DNA of 64,000 nucleotides from Halomonas campaniensis (GCF_014193375.1 NZ_JACHZF010000018.1:1-64000), one strand, 5' to 3'; counted from the stretch's first letter, positions 8,553 to 17,219 are shown. The notes: a model not told the origin generated them from the sequence alone. Numbers and translations: made by a program.

Positions 8553-9143
8553 ATGACTGTTATCGACAACTCCGCGGTCGAGACCCTGTTCACCAAGGCG
8601 CGTACCCACAACGTCTGGCAGGATCGTGACGTCAGCGACGAGACCCTGCACGAGCTCTACCACCTGATGCACTTCGGCCCGACCTCCATGAACTGCCAGC
8701 CGACCCGCATCCTCTTTCTCAGGAGCCAGGAAGCCAAGGAGCGCCTCAAGCCCGCGCTGCTGCCGGGCAACCAGGAGAAGACCATGAAGGCCCCGGTGGT
8801 CGCGGTGCTGGGCTTCGACACCGAGTTCCACGAGCACCTGCCGCGCATGTTCTCCCACAACAAGGACGCCAAGTCGCTGTTCGAGGGCAAGCCGGACTTC
8901 ATCCATACCACCGCCTTCCGCAACAGCTCCATCCAGGGCGGCTACTTCATCCTGGCGGCTCGGGCGCTGGGCCTGGATGCCGGGCCGATGTCCGGCTTCA
9001 ACAATGCCGCCGTCGACGAGGCCTTCTTCCCGGACGGCAAGGTGAAGAGCAACTTCCTCTGCAACCTGGGCTACGGGGATGCCGAGGCGCTCTTCCCGCG
9101 CCAGGAGCGCTTCGCCTTCGAGGAGATCTGCGAGGTCCTGTAA
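8553..9143 (+). CDS. RutE/HadB-like nitroreductase (malonic semialdehyde reductase family)
   Basis: FMN-dependent nitroreductase-fold protein of 196 residues, the same length as Escherichia coli RutE, which reduces malonic semialdehyde to 3-hydroxypropionate in pyrimidine degradation. Family marks are the FGPTSMNCQPTRI segment near the N terminus, RNSSIQGGYFILAARALGLDAGPMSGF and NFLCNLGYGD. AGAGGAAAG just before the ATG is a good ribosome binding site. It is the last gene of the operon, followed by a strong terminator. A role in clearing a toxic aldehyde, or in reducing a quinone or nitro-aromatic, is possible. Confidence 0.8.
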   Translation: MTVIDNSAVETLFTKARTHNVWQDRDVSDETLHELYHLMHFGPTSMNCQPTRILFLRSQEAKERLKPALLPGNQEKTMKAPVVAVLGFDTEFHEHLPRMFSHNKDAKSLFEGKPDFIHTTAFRNSSIQGGYFILAARALGLDAGPMSGFNNAAVDEAFFPDGKVKSNFLCNLGYGDAEALFPRQERFAFEEICEVL

Positions 9144-9174
9144 CCCCGTCTTTCGGGAGGCGACTCCCGGAAGC

Positions 9175-9198
9175 CCGTGAGGCACTCTCCTCACGGGA
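9175..9198 (+). other. Hairpin after the hydroxyquinol operon
   Basis: CCCGTGAGG at 9175-9183 pairs with CCTCACGGG at 9190-9198, a perfect 9-bp stem without a T-run. It precedes the true terminator at 9220-9245. Confidence 0.5.
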
Positions 9199-9219
9199 GC
9201 CAATGGCAAACTCCGATTG

Positions 9220-9245
9220 GGCCGTGATCGCCACGGCCCCTTTTT
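9220..9245 (+). terminator. Rho-independent terminator
   Basis: GGGCCGTG (9220-9227) and CACGGCCC (9233-9240) form an 8-bp GC-rich stem with a 5-base loop followed directly by TTTTT. It ends the operon that finishes at 9143. Confidence 0.85.
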
Positions 9246-9272
9246 GTACCTGGTCACAGAGCAGGGGCCCGC

Positions 9273-10010
9273 ATGCTGTACGACTGGCAGTTCATCGTGT
9301 TGATCATCATCGCCGTACTGATCACCGGCATCTCGAAATCCGGCTTCGCCGGCGGTGTCGGGGTAGTGGCGGTGCCGCTGATCTCGCTCAAGGCCAGCCC
9401 GGCCTTCGCCGTGGCCGTGATGCTGCCGCTGCTGATCGTGATGGATGTGTTCAGCCTCAAGGCCTGGTGGCGTCACCGTGTGGGCGCCGTGCTCTGGCTG
9501 ATGTTTCCCCCGGCGGTGCTGGGGGTGACGGTCGGCTACCTGACCTACGGCCGCCTCGACGAGGACCTGCTGAAGGTACTGCTGGGGGTGTTCTCGATCC
9601 TGTTCGGCCTGTGGGGGCTGCTCAAGCCCTTCCGCGGCCGGGTGCTGCCCGCCTGGACGGGCGCGCTGAGCGGCGGTATCGCCGGCTTCACCAGCTTCAT
9701 CGCCCACGCCGGGGGGCCGCCGCTCAACTTCTACCTGCTGCAGTGCCGGCTCTCCAAGGAGCAGTTCCTGGGAACCGCCGTGGTCTTCCTGGCCGCCACC
9801 AACCTGGTCAAGCTGGTGCCCTACGGCATGCTCGGCCTGCTGAACGTCGAGAACCTCACCATCGCGCTGCTGCTGATCCCGGTGGCCTGGCTGGGGGTGC
9901 GCCTGGGGCTGGTCATCCAGCGGCGGCTGAGCGGTGAGCTGTTCTTCCGGATCATCCTGGGCCTGCTGATCCTGCTGGGCATTCGGCTGATCGTCGACGG
10001 CTGGGGATAG
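9273..10010 (+). CDS. TauE/SafE family sulfite/organoanion exporter
   Basis: Integral membrane protein of 245 residues with about eight hydrophobic segments arranged as two similar halves, characteristic of the TauE/SafE family. Each half has the GxxxGxxxxGG-like pattern (ITGISKSGFAGGVGVV and ALSGGIAGFTSFIAHAGGPP). Members export sulfite, sulfoacetate or other small organic anions. It lies after a terminator, so it is probably a separate unit. A ligand cannot be inferred; it may export an organic acid from the neighbouring pathway. Confidence 0.8.
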   Translation: MLYDWQFIVLIIIAVLITGISKSGFAGGVGVVAVPLISLKASPAFAVAVMLPLLIVMDVFSLKAWWRHRVGAVLWLMFPPAVLGVTVGYLTYGRLDEDLLKVLLGVFSILFGLWGLLKPFRGRVLPAWTGALSGGIAGFTSFIAHAGGPPLNFYLLQCRLSKEQFLGTAVVFLAATNLVKLVPYGMLGLLNVENLTIALLLIPVAWLGVRLGLVIQRRLSGELFFRIILGLLILLGIRLIVDGWG

Positions 10011-10091
10011 CCGCGTTGGCGTCGCGTTTGCGGCCAGGCGTGGGGCGGCGCTATCTTGTGGCACTCCCTTACTTCCTGCCTCGAGGCGACC

Positions 10092-11864
10092 ATGAGCGAC
10101 CTCCCCGACGAGAGCCATCCCGAGGGGCCCTACGACAGGCTGTCCCAGACGCCGAGGTCGAAGCTCTCCCATACGGAGCTCTCGCGCTTCATCGACTTCA
10201 TCGAGAAGTTCGAGGAGGAGACCGAGCACTCGCTCTCCCTGAGCCACGGCTACCGGGAGATGCGCATGATGCTCCACCTCATGCGCAACCACCTGGCCGG
10301 CCGGCTGACGACGCCCACCTCGCTGGCGGATGCGTCCGGGCTCTCCTACGGTACCGCCAAGCGCGGGATCGAGAGCATCATCCAGCGCGGGCTGATCCTG
10401 TCACGCCCCAGGACGAAATCGGGCAAGACCGTCTCGCTGCACCCCTCGCCCATGATGATCGAGGAGTGGGAGACCTATGCGCACCACATCAAGGGCCTGC
10501 TGGGGCCCCTGTTCGGGGTGGATCCGGCGTCGGACACCGGGCGCCGGATCTTCCTCGATGCGGCCGAGACGGGGCGCGTGATCTCCCCGCCAGCGGTGCT
10601 CTCGGCACGGCTCGAACTGAAGGGCGGGCTGCGCGGGCTCATCCACGCCGATCCCACCTTCATGGCGATGCACAACCTCAAGCAGCAGCTGGAGTCGATC
10701 TTCGGTCTCGAGATCCACAACTCCGCCAGGTCGATCGACGACCTGCTCGAGGCGATCCTCACCAATGCCGGCCGGGCGAAGTCCCGCTATGACCTGGTGG
10801 CCTGCGACCTGCCCTGGTTCGGCGAACTGGCCTCGAAGGGCATCCTGATGCCCCTCGATCGCTTCATCCGGCGCGATGCCCATGACCTCTCCGACTTTCA
10901 CCCCGTTGCGGTGCAGAGCACGCGATACGCCGGTGAGCAATACGGCATTCCCCTGCAGACCACCCCGGAGCTGCTCTGCTACCGGAAGGATATCCTCGAG
11001 GAGGCGCAGCTCGAGCCCCCCACGACCACCGAGGAGCTGATCAAGGTAGCCAGGCGGCTGCATGACCCCGCCCGGGGGCGTTACGGCATTGCCTGGAATG
11101 CCGCGCGAGGCACACCGCTGGGCCATACCTTCAGCTTCCTGATGGCCAAGTTCGGTCAGCCGATCATCAACCTTCGCCGCTGCGAGGGAGGCTATGACTT
11201 CCAGCAGGCGTCCGGGGAGGAGCTGCGGCCGATGTTCCAGTCGGATGCCGCCTACCGGGCCTGCGAGTACATGCTGGATATCCTCAAGTATTCGCCCCCC
11301 AGCATTCTCCACATGGCATGGTACGAGCGAGCCCAATCCTATGCCTCCGGCGAGTCCTGCATGGCCTACTGCTACACGCTGCTGGCGCCGCTCATCGAGT
11401 TCGATCGCCAGTCGCCGGCCTGGGGCAACACGGGCTACCTGCCGCACCCCATCGGCAACCATGGCCGTGCGATCACCCCGATCGGGGGCTATGCCCTGGC
11501 CATTCCGTCCAACCTCGCCGAGGAGCGGATCGAGAGTGTCTGGACGGCCCTGCGTCATCTCACCTCGGCCAACATGTCCAAGCTCTATATCCTGAACGGC
11601 AGCCTGGTGACCCCGCGCTTCAGCGTCAGCCAGGACCCTGAGGTCTCGGCGCTGTCGCCGCTGATCGGGATCGTGGATGACATGGCGAGGAAGGACATCC
11701 TGCAGGCCTGGCCGCGGCCTCCCGTTCCGGGTATCACGGACCTGATCAGCATCGCCGGACACGAGATCTTCGAGGTGCTGGACGGGCGGCGCTCCATCAA
11801 GAAGGCCCTGTCCTTGGCGCAGGACAGGGCCGATCGGGTGATGCGAGACAGGGGCTGCTACTGA
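10092..11864 (+). CDS. Fusion of N-terminal winged-helix domain and family 1 solute-binding-protein domain, likely ligand-sensing regulator
   Basis: 590-residue protein without a signal peptide. Residues about 60-115 (REMRMMLHLMRNHL to SGLSYGTAKRGIESIIQRGLI) look like a winged helix-turn-helix, with a recognition helix around SYGTAKRGIESII. From about 165 to the end it follows the extracellular solute-binding protein family 1 pattern, including LLCYRKDILEEAQLEPPTTTEELIKVARRL. No lipobox or Sec signal is present, so the binding domain should be cytoplasmic and serve as a sensor. I chose ATG 10092 because GAGGCGACC precedes it; an in-frame upstream start at 10056 adds an unrelated tail. Convergent with the SDR gene. 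The regulatory role is inferred. Confidence 0.7.
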   Translation: MSDLPDESHPEGPYDRLSQTPRSKLSHTELSRFIDFIEKFEEETEHSLSLSHGYREMRMMLHLMRNHLAGRLTTPTSLADASGLSYGTAKRGIESIIQRGLILSRPRTKSGKTVSLHPSPMMIEEWETYAHHIKGLLGPLFGVDPASDTGRRIFLDAAETGRVISPPAVLSARLELKGGLRGLIHADPTFMAMHNLKQQLESIFGLEIHNSARSIDDLLEAILTNAGRAKSRYDLVACDLPWFGELASKGILMPLDRFIRRDAHDLSDFHPVAVQSTRYAGEQYGIPLQTTPELLCYRKDILEEAQLEPPTTTEELIKVARRLHDPARGRYGIAWNAARGTPLGHTFSFLMAKFGQPIINLRRCEGGYDFQQASGEELRPMFQSDAAYRACEYMLDILKYSPPSILHMAWYERAQSYASGESCMAYCYTLLAPLIEFDRQSPAWGNTGYLPHPIGNHGRAITPIGGYALAIPSNLAEERIESVWTALRHLTSANMSKLYILNGSLVTPRFSVSQDPEVSALSPLIGIVDDMARKDILQAWPRPPVPGITDLISIAGHEIFEVLDGRRSIKKALSLAQDRADRVMRDRGCY

Positions 11865-11889
11865 GCCATCGGCCGGCTGGCCGATGCCA

Positions 11890-12696
11890 TCACTGCAGGA
11901 TCATGCCGCCGTCGATCATCAGCAGCTGGCCGGTCATGTAGTCCGATTCGGGGCTGGCCAGGAAGGAGGCCGTGCCGACCACATCTTCCGGGTAGGAGTA
12001 GCGCTTCATCAGGATCATCTTCTCGGCGAGCTCGTCCATGGACTGGCCCTGCTTGTCGAACTTGCCGATGCTGACCAGGTCCTTGTCGAGCTGCTCCCAC
12101 AGCTCGGTGCGCACCACACCGGGGCCGTAGCCGTTGACGGTGATGTTGTGGTCGACCAGCGCCTTGGCACCGCCGTTGATCATGGCCAGCACCGCGTGCT
12201 TGCTGCAGGAGTAGGGCACCACGTCATCGAAGGCCTGGCGCGACAGGATGGAGCCCACATTGAGGATCTTGTAGGGCCCGTTCTCCTTGCCCTGCGCGAT
12301 CATCTGCTTGGCGGCTTCCTGCATGCCGAGCAGGCAGCCCAGCGCATTGACGTCCATGATCTGGTGCCAGTTCTCCTCGGTGATGTCGAGGAACATCAGC
12401 GGCTTGTTGATGCCGGCATTGTTGACCATGACATTGAGGCTGCCGAAGGCGTCGACGGTGGCCTGCACGGCGGCCTTCACCTGGTCTCTCTCGGTCACGT
12501 TGAGCTTGACCGCGATGGCCTTGCCGCCGTCCCTTGCGTTGATGCGCTGGACCACTTCCTCGCAGCCCTCGATGTTCAGGTCGGCCACGCAGACATTGGC
12601 CCCCTGGGCGGCATAATGCTCGGCGACGGCCGCCCCCATGCCGCGTGCGGCGCCGGTAATCAGGCAGTTCTTCCCTGCCAAACGTGTCTTGTCCAT
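11890..12696 (-). CDS. SDR family NAD(P)-dependent oxidoreductase
   Basis: Classical short-chain dehydrogenase of 268 residues. Cofactor motif TGAARGMG (14-21), NNAG (92-95) and catalytic S149, Y162, K166 (YSCSK) are all present. An acidic end to beta-2 (VADLN) suggests NAD(H). The start at 12696 is preceded by GAGGTGA; a longer version from 12732 adds a Pro-rich tail that is unlikely. Families close to it include sorbitol, acetoin and 3-oxoacyl reductases; the substrate is unknown. It ends 25 bases from the convergent HTH-SBP gene, which may control it. Confidence 0.82.
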   Translation of the reverse strand: MDKTRLAGKNCLITGAARGMGAAVAEHYAAQGANVCVADLNIEGCEEVVQRINARDGGKAIAVKLNVTERDQVKAAVQATVDAFGSLNVMVNNAGINKPLMFLDITEENWHQIMDVNALGCLLGMQEAAKQMIAQGKENGPYKILNVGSILSRQAFDDVVPYSCSKHAVLAMINGGAKALVDHNITVNGYGPGVVRTELWEQLDKDLVSIGKFDKQGQSMDELAEKMILMKRYSYPEDVVGTASFLASPESDYMTGQLLMIDGGMILQ

Positions 12697-12743
12697 CGGG
12701 TCACCTCTTGGAGTTGTTGAAGGCAAAGGCATGGCGACATGCC

Positions 12744-12753
12744 ATATCGATAT
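12744..12753. promoter_or_regulatory. Short palindrome upstream of the SDR gene
   Basis: ATATCGATAT is a perfect 10-bp palindrome about 48 bases upstream of the SDR start, in an AT-richer patch of the 262-base gap 12697-12958. It could be an operator. I see nothing else convincing in this gap. Confidence 0.3.
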
Positions 12754-12958
12754 CTGGCCCCCGAGTCAGGAAGCCGGTCTGGGTGCCGGGAATCCTGCTG
12801 ATGTTCCCGGCCATGAAAGCAGCCTGGCGACTTCAGGGTTTCGCTGTGGTCTTGCTGATCCGCATTGTCGGCAGGGCAGGGGGGAATTCACAGCCGAGGT
12901 CAGGGGCAATATGACCAGATTGGATTTTTTACCAGGGCGCCAAGAGGGGGGAGGGGCG

Positions 12959-13621
12959 TTACAGCTTGGTCAGGGCCAACTCCAGGCCGGTTAGGTCGAC
13001 TGCGGTGACCACGTCGTCGGGGAAGGGTGAGGCGGCCGGGTCGGCGGTGATGCCGATGAAGCGGGTGCCGTTGGAGCGTGCGGCACGATAGTCGTTGTAG
13101 GAGTCGCCGATCATGACGGTATCTTGAGCGGCATGCTCGCGGCGTGCCAGCAGGTTGCGCAGGCCGGTGACCTTGTCCGGGGGCGAGCCGACCACCTCCA
13201 GAAAGTAACGGGTCAGGTCGCGGCGCTCGACAATTGTCCGGAGCTCATGCTCAGGTGTGGCCGAGAGCAGGTAGAGCGGTAGCCGACCTTGCCAGCGTTC
13301 CAGAAACTCCAGCGCGCCGGGAATCGCAGGTGCCTCAAGCAGTCGCTTCTCGACGCTTGCCTTGAAGCGCTCGCAGAGTTCGCGGATGCTCTCTTCGCTG
13401 GCCTTTCGGCCGAGGATGTGGGCCTCGATATGGCGAAACTTTACTTCTCGCGGCTGCCCGCCGCGCCGGCTCAGATAGGCGACTACCGACCGACGCCTTT
13501 CCTCGGGCTCGTCGCGATAGAGGTCAGCGAAGGCTTGACGCTTGAGCGTCGCCGAGTCGAGCACCACTCCGTCGAAATCGAAGACCAGTGCATAACCGGA
13601 TGTCGCGATATCGTCACTCAA
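12959..13621 (-). CDS. HAD family hydrolase (phosphatase-like)
   Basis: 220-residue haloacid dehalogenase superfamily protein. Motif I is VFDFDGVVLDS (nucleophile D15, acid D17), motif II is LLSATPE, a Lys lies in SPPDKVTG and motif IV is IGDSYNDY. The helical cap between motifs I and II is of the phosphoglycolate phosphatase/beta-phosphoglucomutase type. It probably dephosphorylates a small metabolite; the substrate is not evident. It stands alone between the SDR gene and the tripartite transporter and may be unrelated to aromatic catabolism. Confidence 0.8.
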   Translation of the reverse strand: MSDDIATSGYALVFDFDGVVLDSATLKRQAFADLYRDEPEERRRSVVAYLSRRGGQPREVKFRHIEAHILGRKASEESIRELCERFKASVEKRLLEAPAIPGALEFLERWQGRLPLYLLSATPEHELRTIVERRDLTRYFLEVVGSPPDKVTGLRNLLARREHAAQDTVMIGDSYNDYRAARSNGTRFIGITADPAASPFPDDVVTAVDLTGLELALTKL

Positions 13622-13673
13622 GCCCCTTTCCTCCAGAACATCGCCGATGGTATCGGTTCGCCGGGTCCTGAAC

Positions 13674-13702
13674 GGCAGCGCGGCCCATCGGGCCGCGCTG
13701 CC
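13674..13702 (-). terminator. Strong hairpin after tctA
   Basis: A perfect 13-bp stem, GGCAGCGCGGCCC (13674-13686) against its complement at 13690-13702, with a 3-base loop, sits just downstream of the tctA stop. No T-run follows, so termination is inferred from position. Confidence 0.5.
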
Positions 13703-13724
13703 TACTACTGATGGACAGGCAGGC

Positions 13725-15227
13725 TCAGTTTCGCTGGAAGCGGCCCACCAGCCAACCCTTCAGGGGAGTGTTGCCCAATAGTACCAGCGCGATCACCGTG
13801 GTCAGCACCAGCGACAGAGGGTTGGCGACCAGGGCGAGCAGGAAGTCGCCACCGCGATCGCCCACCGAGGACATGGCCTGGCGGTAGGATTCGTCGAGCA
13901 GTGGCCCGAGGATCACGCCGAGGATGATCGGCCCCATCTGAAAACCAAACACCTTGAGCCAGTAGCCGAGGATGCCGAAGCCCAGCATCCAGTAGACTTC
14001 CATCATGTTGCTGTTGAGCGAATAGGTGCCGACGACGCACAGCACCAGGATCAGCGGGATCATGATCGCCTTGGGGACCTCGACGATCTTCGAGAAGATC
14101 CTGATGCCGGTGAGGCCGAACACCAGCAGGAAGATATTGGCCAGGGCCAGGTTGCCCACCGTGAACCAGAAGATGTGCGGCGTCTCGATCATCAGCATCG
14201 GACCAGGGTTGAGGCCGTGGATGACCAGGGCGCCAATGATGACGGCGGTCACCGCATCACCCGGCATACCGAGCGTCAGCATGGGCACATAGGCGCCGCC
14301 CACCGCCGCATTGTTGGCGGTCTCCGGGGCGACAAGACCCTCATAGGCCCCCTCGCCGAACGGGGTGCTCGGGTTCTTGACGGTACGCTTGGCATGGTCA
14401 TAGGCGAACAGCGAAGCGATGTCGCCACCGGTGCCGGGCAGGGCGCCGACGACCACGCCGATGATTGAAGTACGGATGGACAGCGGAAGGAACTTCAGCA
14501 CCATGTTCAACGGCGGAATGATCTTGTCGACTTTCTGCTTGACCGGCACCTTGGCCATGTTGTGCAACTGGTAGAAGGCCTCGGCTACGCCAAACAGGCC
14601 GATCATCACCACCACGTAGTGGATGCCGCCCAGCAGCTCCATGCTGCCCAGGGTCAGACGTGGCTGTGCGGTGACCATGTCCATGCCCACCAGGCCGATG
14701 GTAGCGCCCAGTGCCACCGAGAAGATGCCGCGGGCCAATGACTTGCCCGACAGAGAGCTGACCAGCAGCAGGCCCAGGATGGCGATCAGGAAATAGTCGC
14801 GTGGGGCGAACTGCAGCGCCAGGTCTGCCAGATGTGGGGCGGTGCCGGCCAGCACGGCCACGCCAATCAGGCCGCCGATCACTGACATGACGGTACTCAG
14901 CCCGATGGCGCGGCCCGCTTCACCCTTCTGGGCCAGCGGGTAGCCGTCGAAGGCCGTGGTAACGGCTGAGGGGGCACCGGGGATGTTGAGCAGGATGGCG
15001 GTGCGCGAGCCGCCATAGACGCCGCCCACATAGATGCCGACCATCAGCGCCAGGGCATTATTGATGTCCCAGGCGAAAGTGAAGGAGATGAGGATCGATA
15101 CGGCCATGGTGACCGACAGGCCAGGGATGGCGCCAATGTAGATGCCGGCCAGCACGCCCAGGGCTGTCAGGCCAAGCAGACCTGGATCGAGCCAGGCCAT
15201 GAGCAGATAGGAGAAGGTATCACTCAT
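13725..15227 (-). CDS. tctA: Tripartite tricarboxylate transporter large permease TctA
   Basis: Large membrane subunit of a TTT-family secondary transporter, 500 residues with about 12 hydrophobic segments. Characteristic features are the N-terminal GIYIGAIPGLSVTMAVSI block, GGVYGGSRTAILLNIPG and the second-half repeat GALPGTGGDIASLFAYDHAK. It works with TctB (15243) and the periplasmic TctC (15778) to import a carboxylate using the ion gradient. The operon points away from the quinate-type genes and shares an intergenic region with them that contains a PcaR-like site, so hydroaromatic or aromatic acids are likelier substrates than citrate. Confidence 0.9.
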   Translation of the reverse strand: MSDTFSYLLMAWLDPGLLGLTALGVLAGIYIGAIPGLSVTMAVSILISFTFAWDINNALALMVGIYVGGVYGGSRTAILLNIPGAPSAVTTAFDGYPLAQKGEAGRAIGLSTVMSVIGGLIGVAVLAGTAPHLADLALQFAPRDYFLIAILGLLLVSSLSGKSLARGIFSVALGATIGLVGMDMVTAQPRLTLGSMELLGGIHYVVVMIGLFGVAEAFYQLHNMAKVPVKQKVDKIIPPLNMVLKFLPLSIRTSIIGVVVGALPGTGGDIASLFAYDHAKRTVKNPSTPFGEGAYEGLVAPETANNAAVGGAYVPMLTLGMPGDAVTAVIIGALVIHGLNPGPMLMIETPHIFWFTVGNLALANIFLLVFGLTGIRIFSKIVEVPKAIMIPLILVLCVVGTYSLNSNMMEVYWMLGFGILGYWLKVFGFQMGPIILGVILGPLLDESYRQAMSSVGDRGGDFLLALVANPLSLVLTTVIALVLLGNTPLKGWLVGRFQRN

Positions 15228-15242
15228 CGGATGCCTCGAGGG

Positions 15243-15719
15243 TCAGGGGAGGTAGACGCGAAAAACCATGGTGAAAAGCACGTAGATCACCGCGATGGCC
15301 AGAGAGGTAATGATCAGCGAGCTGATGATCCTGCCCTGGCGATAGTAGATGAACATCGCTGCCAGGAAGATGAAGGTGCTGATGTAGAAGCTTGCCCAGA
15401 TGATCGCGGCCAGATAGATAACGGAGACGACCGAGAACACCACGATGTGGGGTTGAAAGTGTTCATGCAGAAACACCTGGCACTCGTGCAGGGCACTGCG
15501 GATGCGCGGGTCACGCCGCTTGCGGCGGTGACTGAACAGGATGGCTATCGAGGAAGCCAGCATCACCAAGGCGAGGCCGACCGGAAAGGAGCCGGCCGAG
15601 TTGAGCCTCAGGCCCCCATCGATCCGGAAGGCCTCGACCAGGACGCCAACGCTGAACAGGAGCAGCAACCAGTCGAAGACCTTCTCACCGGCCTGGGTTT
15701 GCTCGATTTTCTTGCTCAT
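15243..15719 (-). CDS. tctB: Tripartite tricarboxylate transporter small subunit TctB
   Basis: 158-residue protein with four hydrophobic segments (VFDWLLLLFSVGVLVEAF, the ALVMLASSIAILF segment, HIVVFSVVSVIYLAAI and the C-terminal pair), matching the small TctB membrane subunit. The start at 15719 is chosen because GGAG lies seven bases upstream; a TTG at 15737 would add only six residues. It sits between tctC and tctA in the standard order. Confidence 0.85.
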   Translation of the reverse strand: MSKKIEQTQAGEKVFDWLLLLFSVGVLVEAFRIDGGLRLNSAGSFPVGLALVMLASSIAILFSHRRKRRDPRIRSALHECQVFLHEHFQPHIVVFSVVSVIYLAAIIWASFYISTFIFLAAMFIYYRQGRIISSLIITSLAIAVIYVLFTMVFRVYLP

Positions 15720-15777
15720 GGACAGACTCCGGGGCAAGGAGGGCAGTGCCCTCCTTCCCTAGTCTCAATGGGTGGGG

Positions 15778-16779
15778 TCAGGGGCGGGGGATACCCAGCT
15801 CCTCGGGCGAGGTCTCGACGGCTTCGGCCTCGTACATGGACCAGGCGGTCACTGACTGCCAGTTGTCCAGGTACTGCTGTGCCGCGTCGCCGCTCAGGTT
15901 CAGGGTGGTGCCACCGAAGTTTTCCAGAAACTCCTGGAAACCGTCGCTGGCCACGGCCTGCTGGTAGGCATCCTCGAGAATGGTCTTGATATCGTCAGGC
16001 GTGTCCTGATGGACGAAGACGCCCCAGAACGGCCCCCACGGGAGGAATGACTCGATGTCGGGCAGGGCCTCGGTGATTGGAGGGACCCCCGGGAGCTCTT
16101 CCAGTTCTTCGCTGTTGAGTACCGCCAGGCCCTTCAGGCGACCGCCACGGATCTGCTCTGCGACTGCCGAGAGGCTCAAGGGCATGAAGTCGATGTGTTC
16201 ACCCAGCAGGGCGGTAACGCCCGGGCCATCGCCACCGAAGGTGACGGTGCGCACATCGAGCTCCCCTACGGCATTGATCATCGCATGGATGGTGCTGGGG
16301 AGGCCGCCGGCACCGGTGCCGCCCATGCGCAGTTCGCCCGGGTTCTCGTTGGCGTACTCGAGCAGCTCGGCGAAGGTGTCAAAGGGGCTGTCCGGGTGGG
16401 TGGCGATCACCACCAGGCCCTGACCGATGATGTTGACCGCATGCATATCGTCGTAGGTGAAGTCGGCGAGGCCCATCAGCGGGTAGAGCTGCGGGTTCTC
16501 GGCACCGAACAGCAGGTTGTAACCATCGGGTCGCTGGCGCATGACATGGTTCATGCCGATTACCCCGGTGCCGCCCGGGCGGTTGGTCAGCACGATGGTT
16601 GTGCCGAGGATCTCCTCGACGTGAGGCGTCAGGCTGCGCACCACGTTGTCGGTAGCGCCACCGGCACCCCACTGGATGGTGCCCTGGATGTTGCGCTCCG
16701 GATACTCGGCCAGCGCATTGCCGGTGAGAGCGAGGGTGCCGGCGGCGACGGCGAGTCCGGTCAGAAGCGGTTTGAACAT
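15778..16779 (-). CDS. tctC: Tripartite tricarboxylate transporter periplasmic binding protein TctC
   Basis: 333-residue Bug/TctC family receptor. A Sec signal peptide (FKPLLTGLAVAAGTLALTGNALA) is followed by the mature start EYPERNIQGTIQWGAGGATDN, close to the family's 'yP.kpI..ivp...GG..D' pattern, and by NRPGGTGVIGMNHV. GGAGG seven bases before ATG 16779 fixes the start. It captures the substrate in the periplasm for TctAB. First gene of the operon, facing quiC across a 440-base regulatory gap. Confidence 0.9.
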   Translation of the reverse strand: MFKPLLTGLAVAAGTLALTGNALAEYPERNIQGTIQWGAGGATDNVVRSLTPHVEEILGTTIVLTNRPGGTGVIGMNHVMRQRPDGYNLLFGAENPQLYPLMGLADFTYDDMHAVNIIGQGLVVIATHPDSPFDTFAELLEYANENPGELRMGGTGAGGLPSTIHAMINAVGELDVRTVTFGGDGPGVTALLGEHIDFMPLSLSAVAEQIRGGRLKGLAVLNSEELEELPGVPPITEALPDIESFLPWGPFWGVFVHQDTPDDIKTILEDAYQQAVASDGFQEFLENFGGTTLNLSGDAAQQYLDNWQSVTAWSMYEAEAVETSPEELGIPRP

Positions 16780-17219
16780 GGGGAATCCTCCGGGAGAGTT
16801 ATTGTGTTGTGCGCCGTACCAGGTGACTGGTCTCGGCAGGGTTGCCTTCTTCTTGTTCGCTTGTCGAACGCTAGTGCTGTGGGCGAACACTAGAACTCGC
16901 TTCCATTTGTGTCAATGCCCATCTGCCCATCTTCGACCAAGGTAGAGTGCTGAGTGGCCTTTCGGAGTCAGGCCTCGTACGGCGTTGACCGAACTGCCCT
17001 GCTGATCGGTCCCTGCCACTATAGTAGTCGTTGAATGATCCGGGCCGGCGAAGGTATGCCGCATCATGGCTGGTGAGGCTCGCGCATGTTGCGAACTAAA
17101 GAACGCTATGCGAACATTAAAACCGAGTTCTATTATTTGATCCGGGCCGGGGGATACCCTTCCTGATGACAAGAGAGGCTCCTTTGCCATCTGGCGAAAG
17201 GGGCCGGGAGAGGATGAGG
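16780..17219. other. Divergent regulatory region tctC/quiC
   Basis: A 440-base gap without a convincing gene. It holds the PcaR-like site at 16855-16869, scattered GCGAAC half-sites near 17091 and 17110, and an AT-richer patch at about 17100-17140 that could hold the quiC promoter. Confidence 0.5.
16855..16869. promoter_or_regulatory. PcaR-like operator between tctC and quiC
   Basis: GTTCG-CTTGT-CGAAC is a perfect 5-bp inverted repeat with a 5-base spacer, identical in design to the sites before pcaB and pcaI. A further CGAACAC half-site follows at 16884-16890 inside a wider CTAGTG/CACTAG repeat. It lies about 75 bases upstream of the tctC start. Confidence 0.55.

Noticed and set aside
8481-10292. 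Long minus-strand open frame across the nitroreductase and TauE genes
   Set aside because: It crosses a strong terminator and two well-supported genes, and its Gln/His/Asp-rich sequence has no motif.
17166-17219. Longer N terminus for the dehydroshikimate dehydratase
   Set aside because: The extra 18 residues do not resemble the family start, and GGGAGAGG is placed for ATG 17220.
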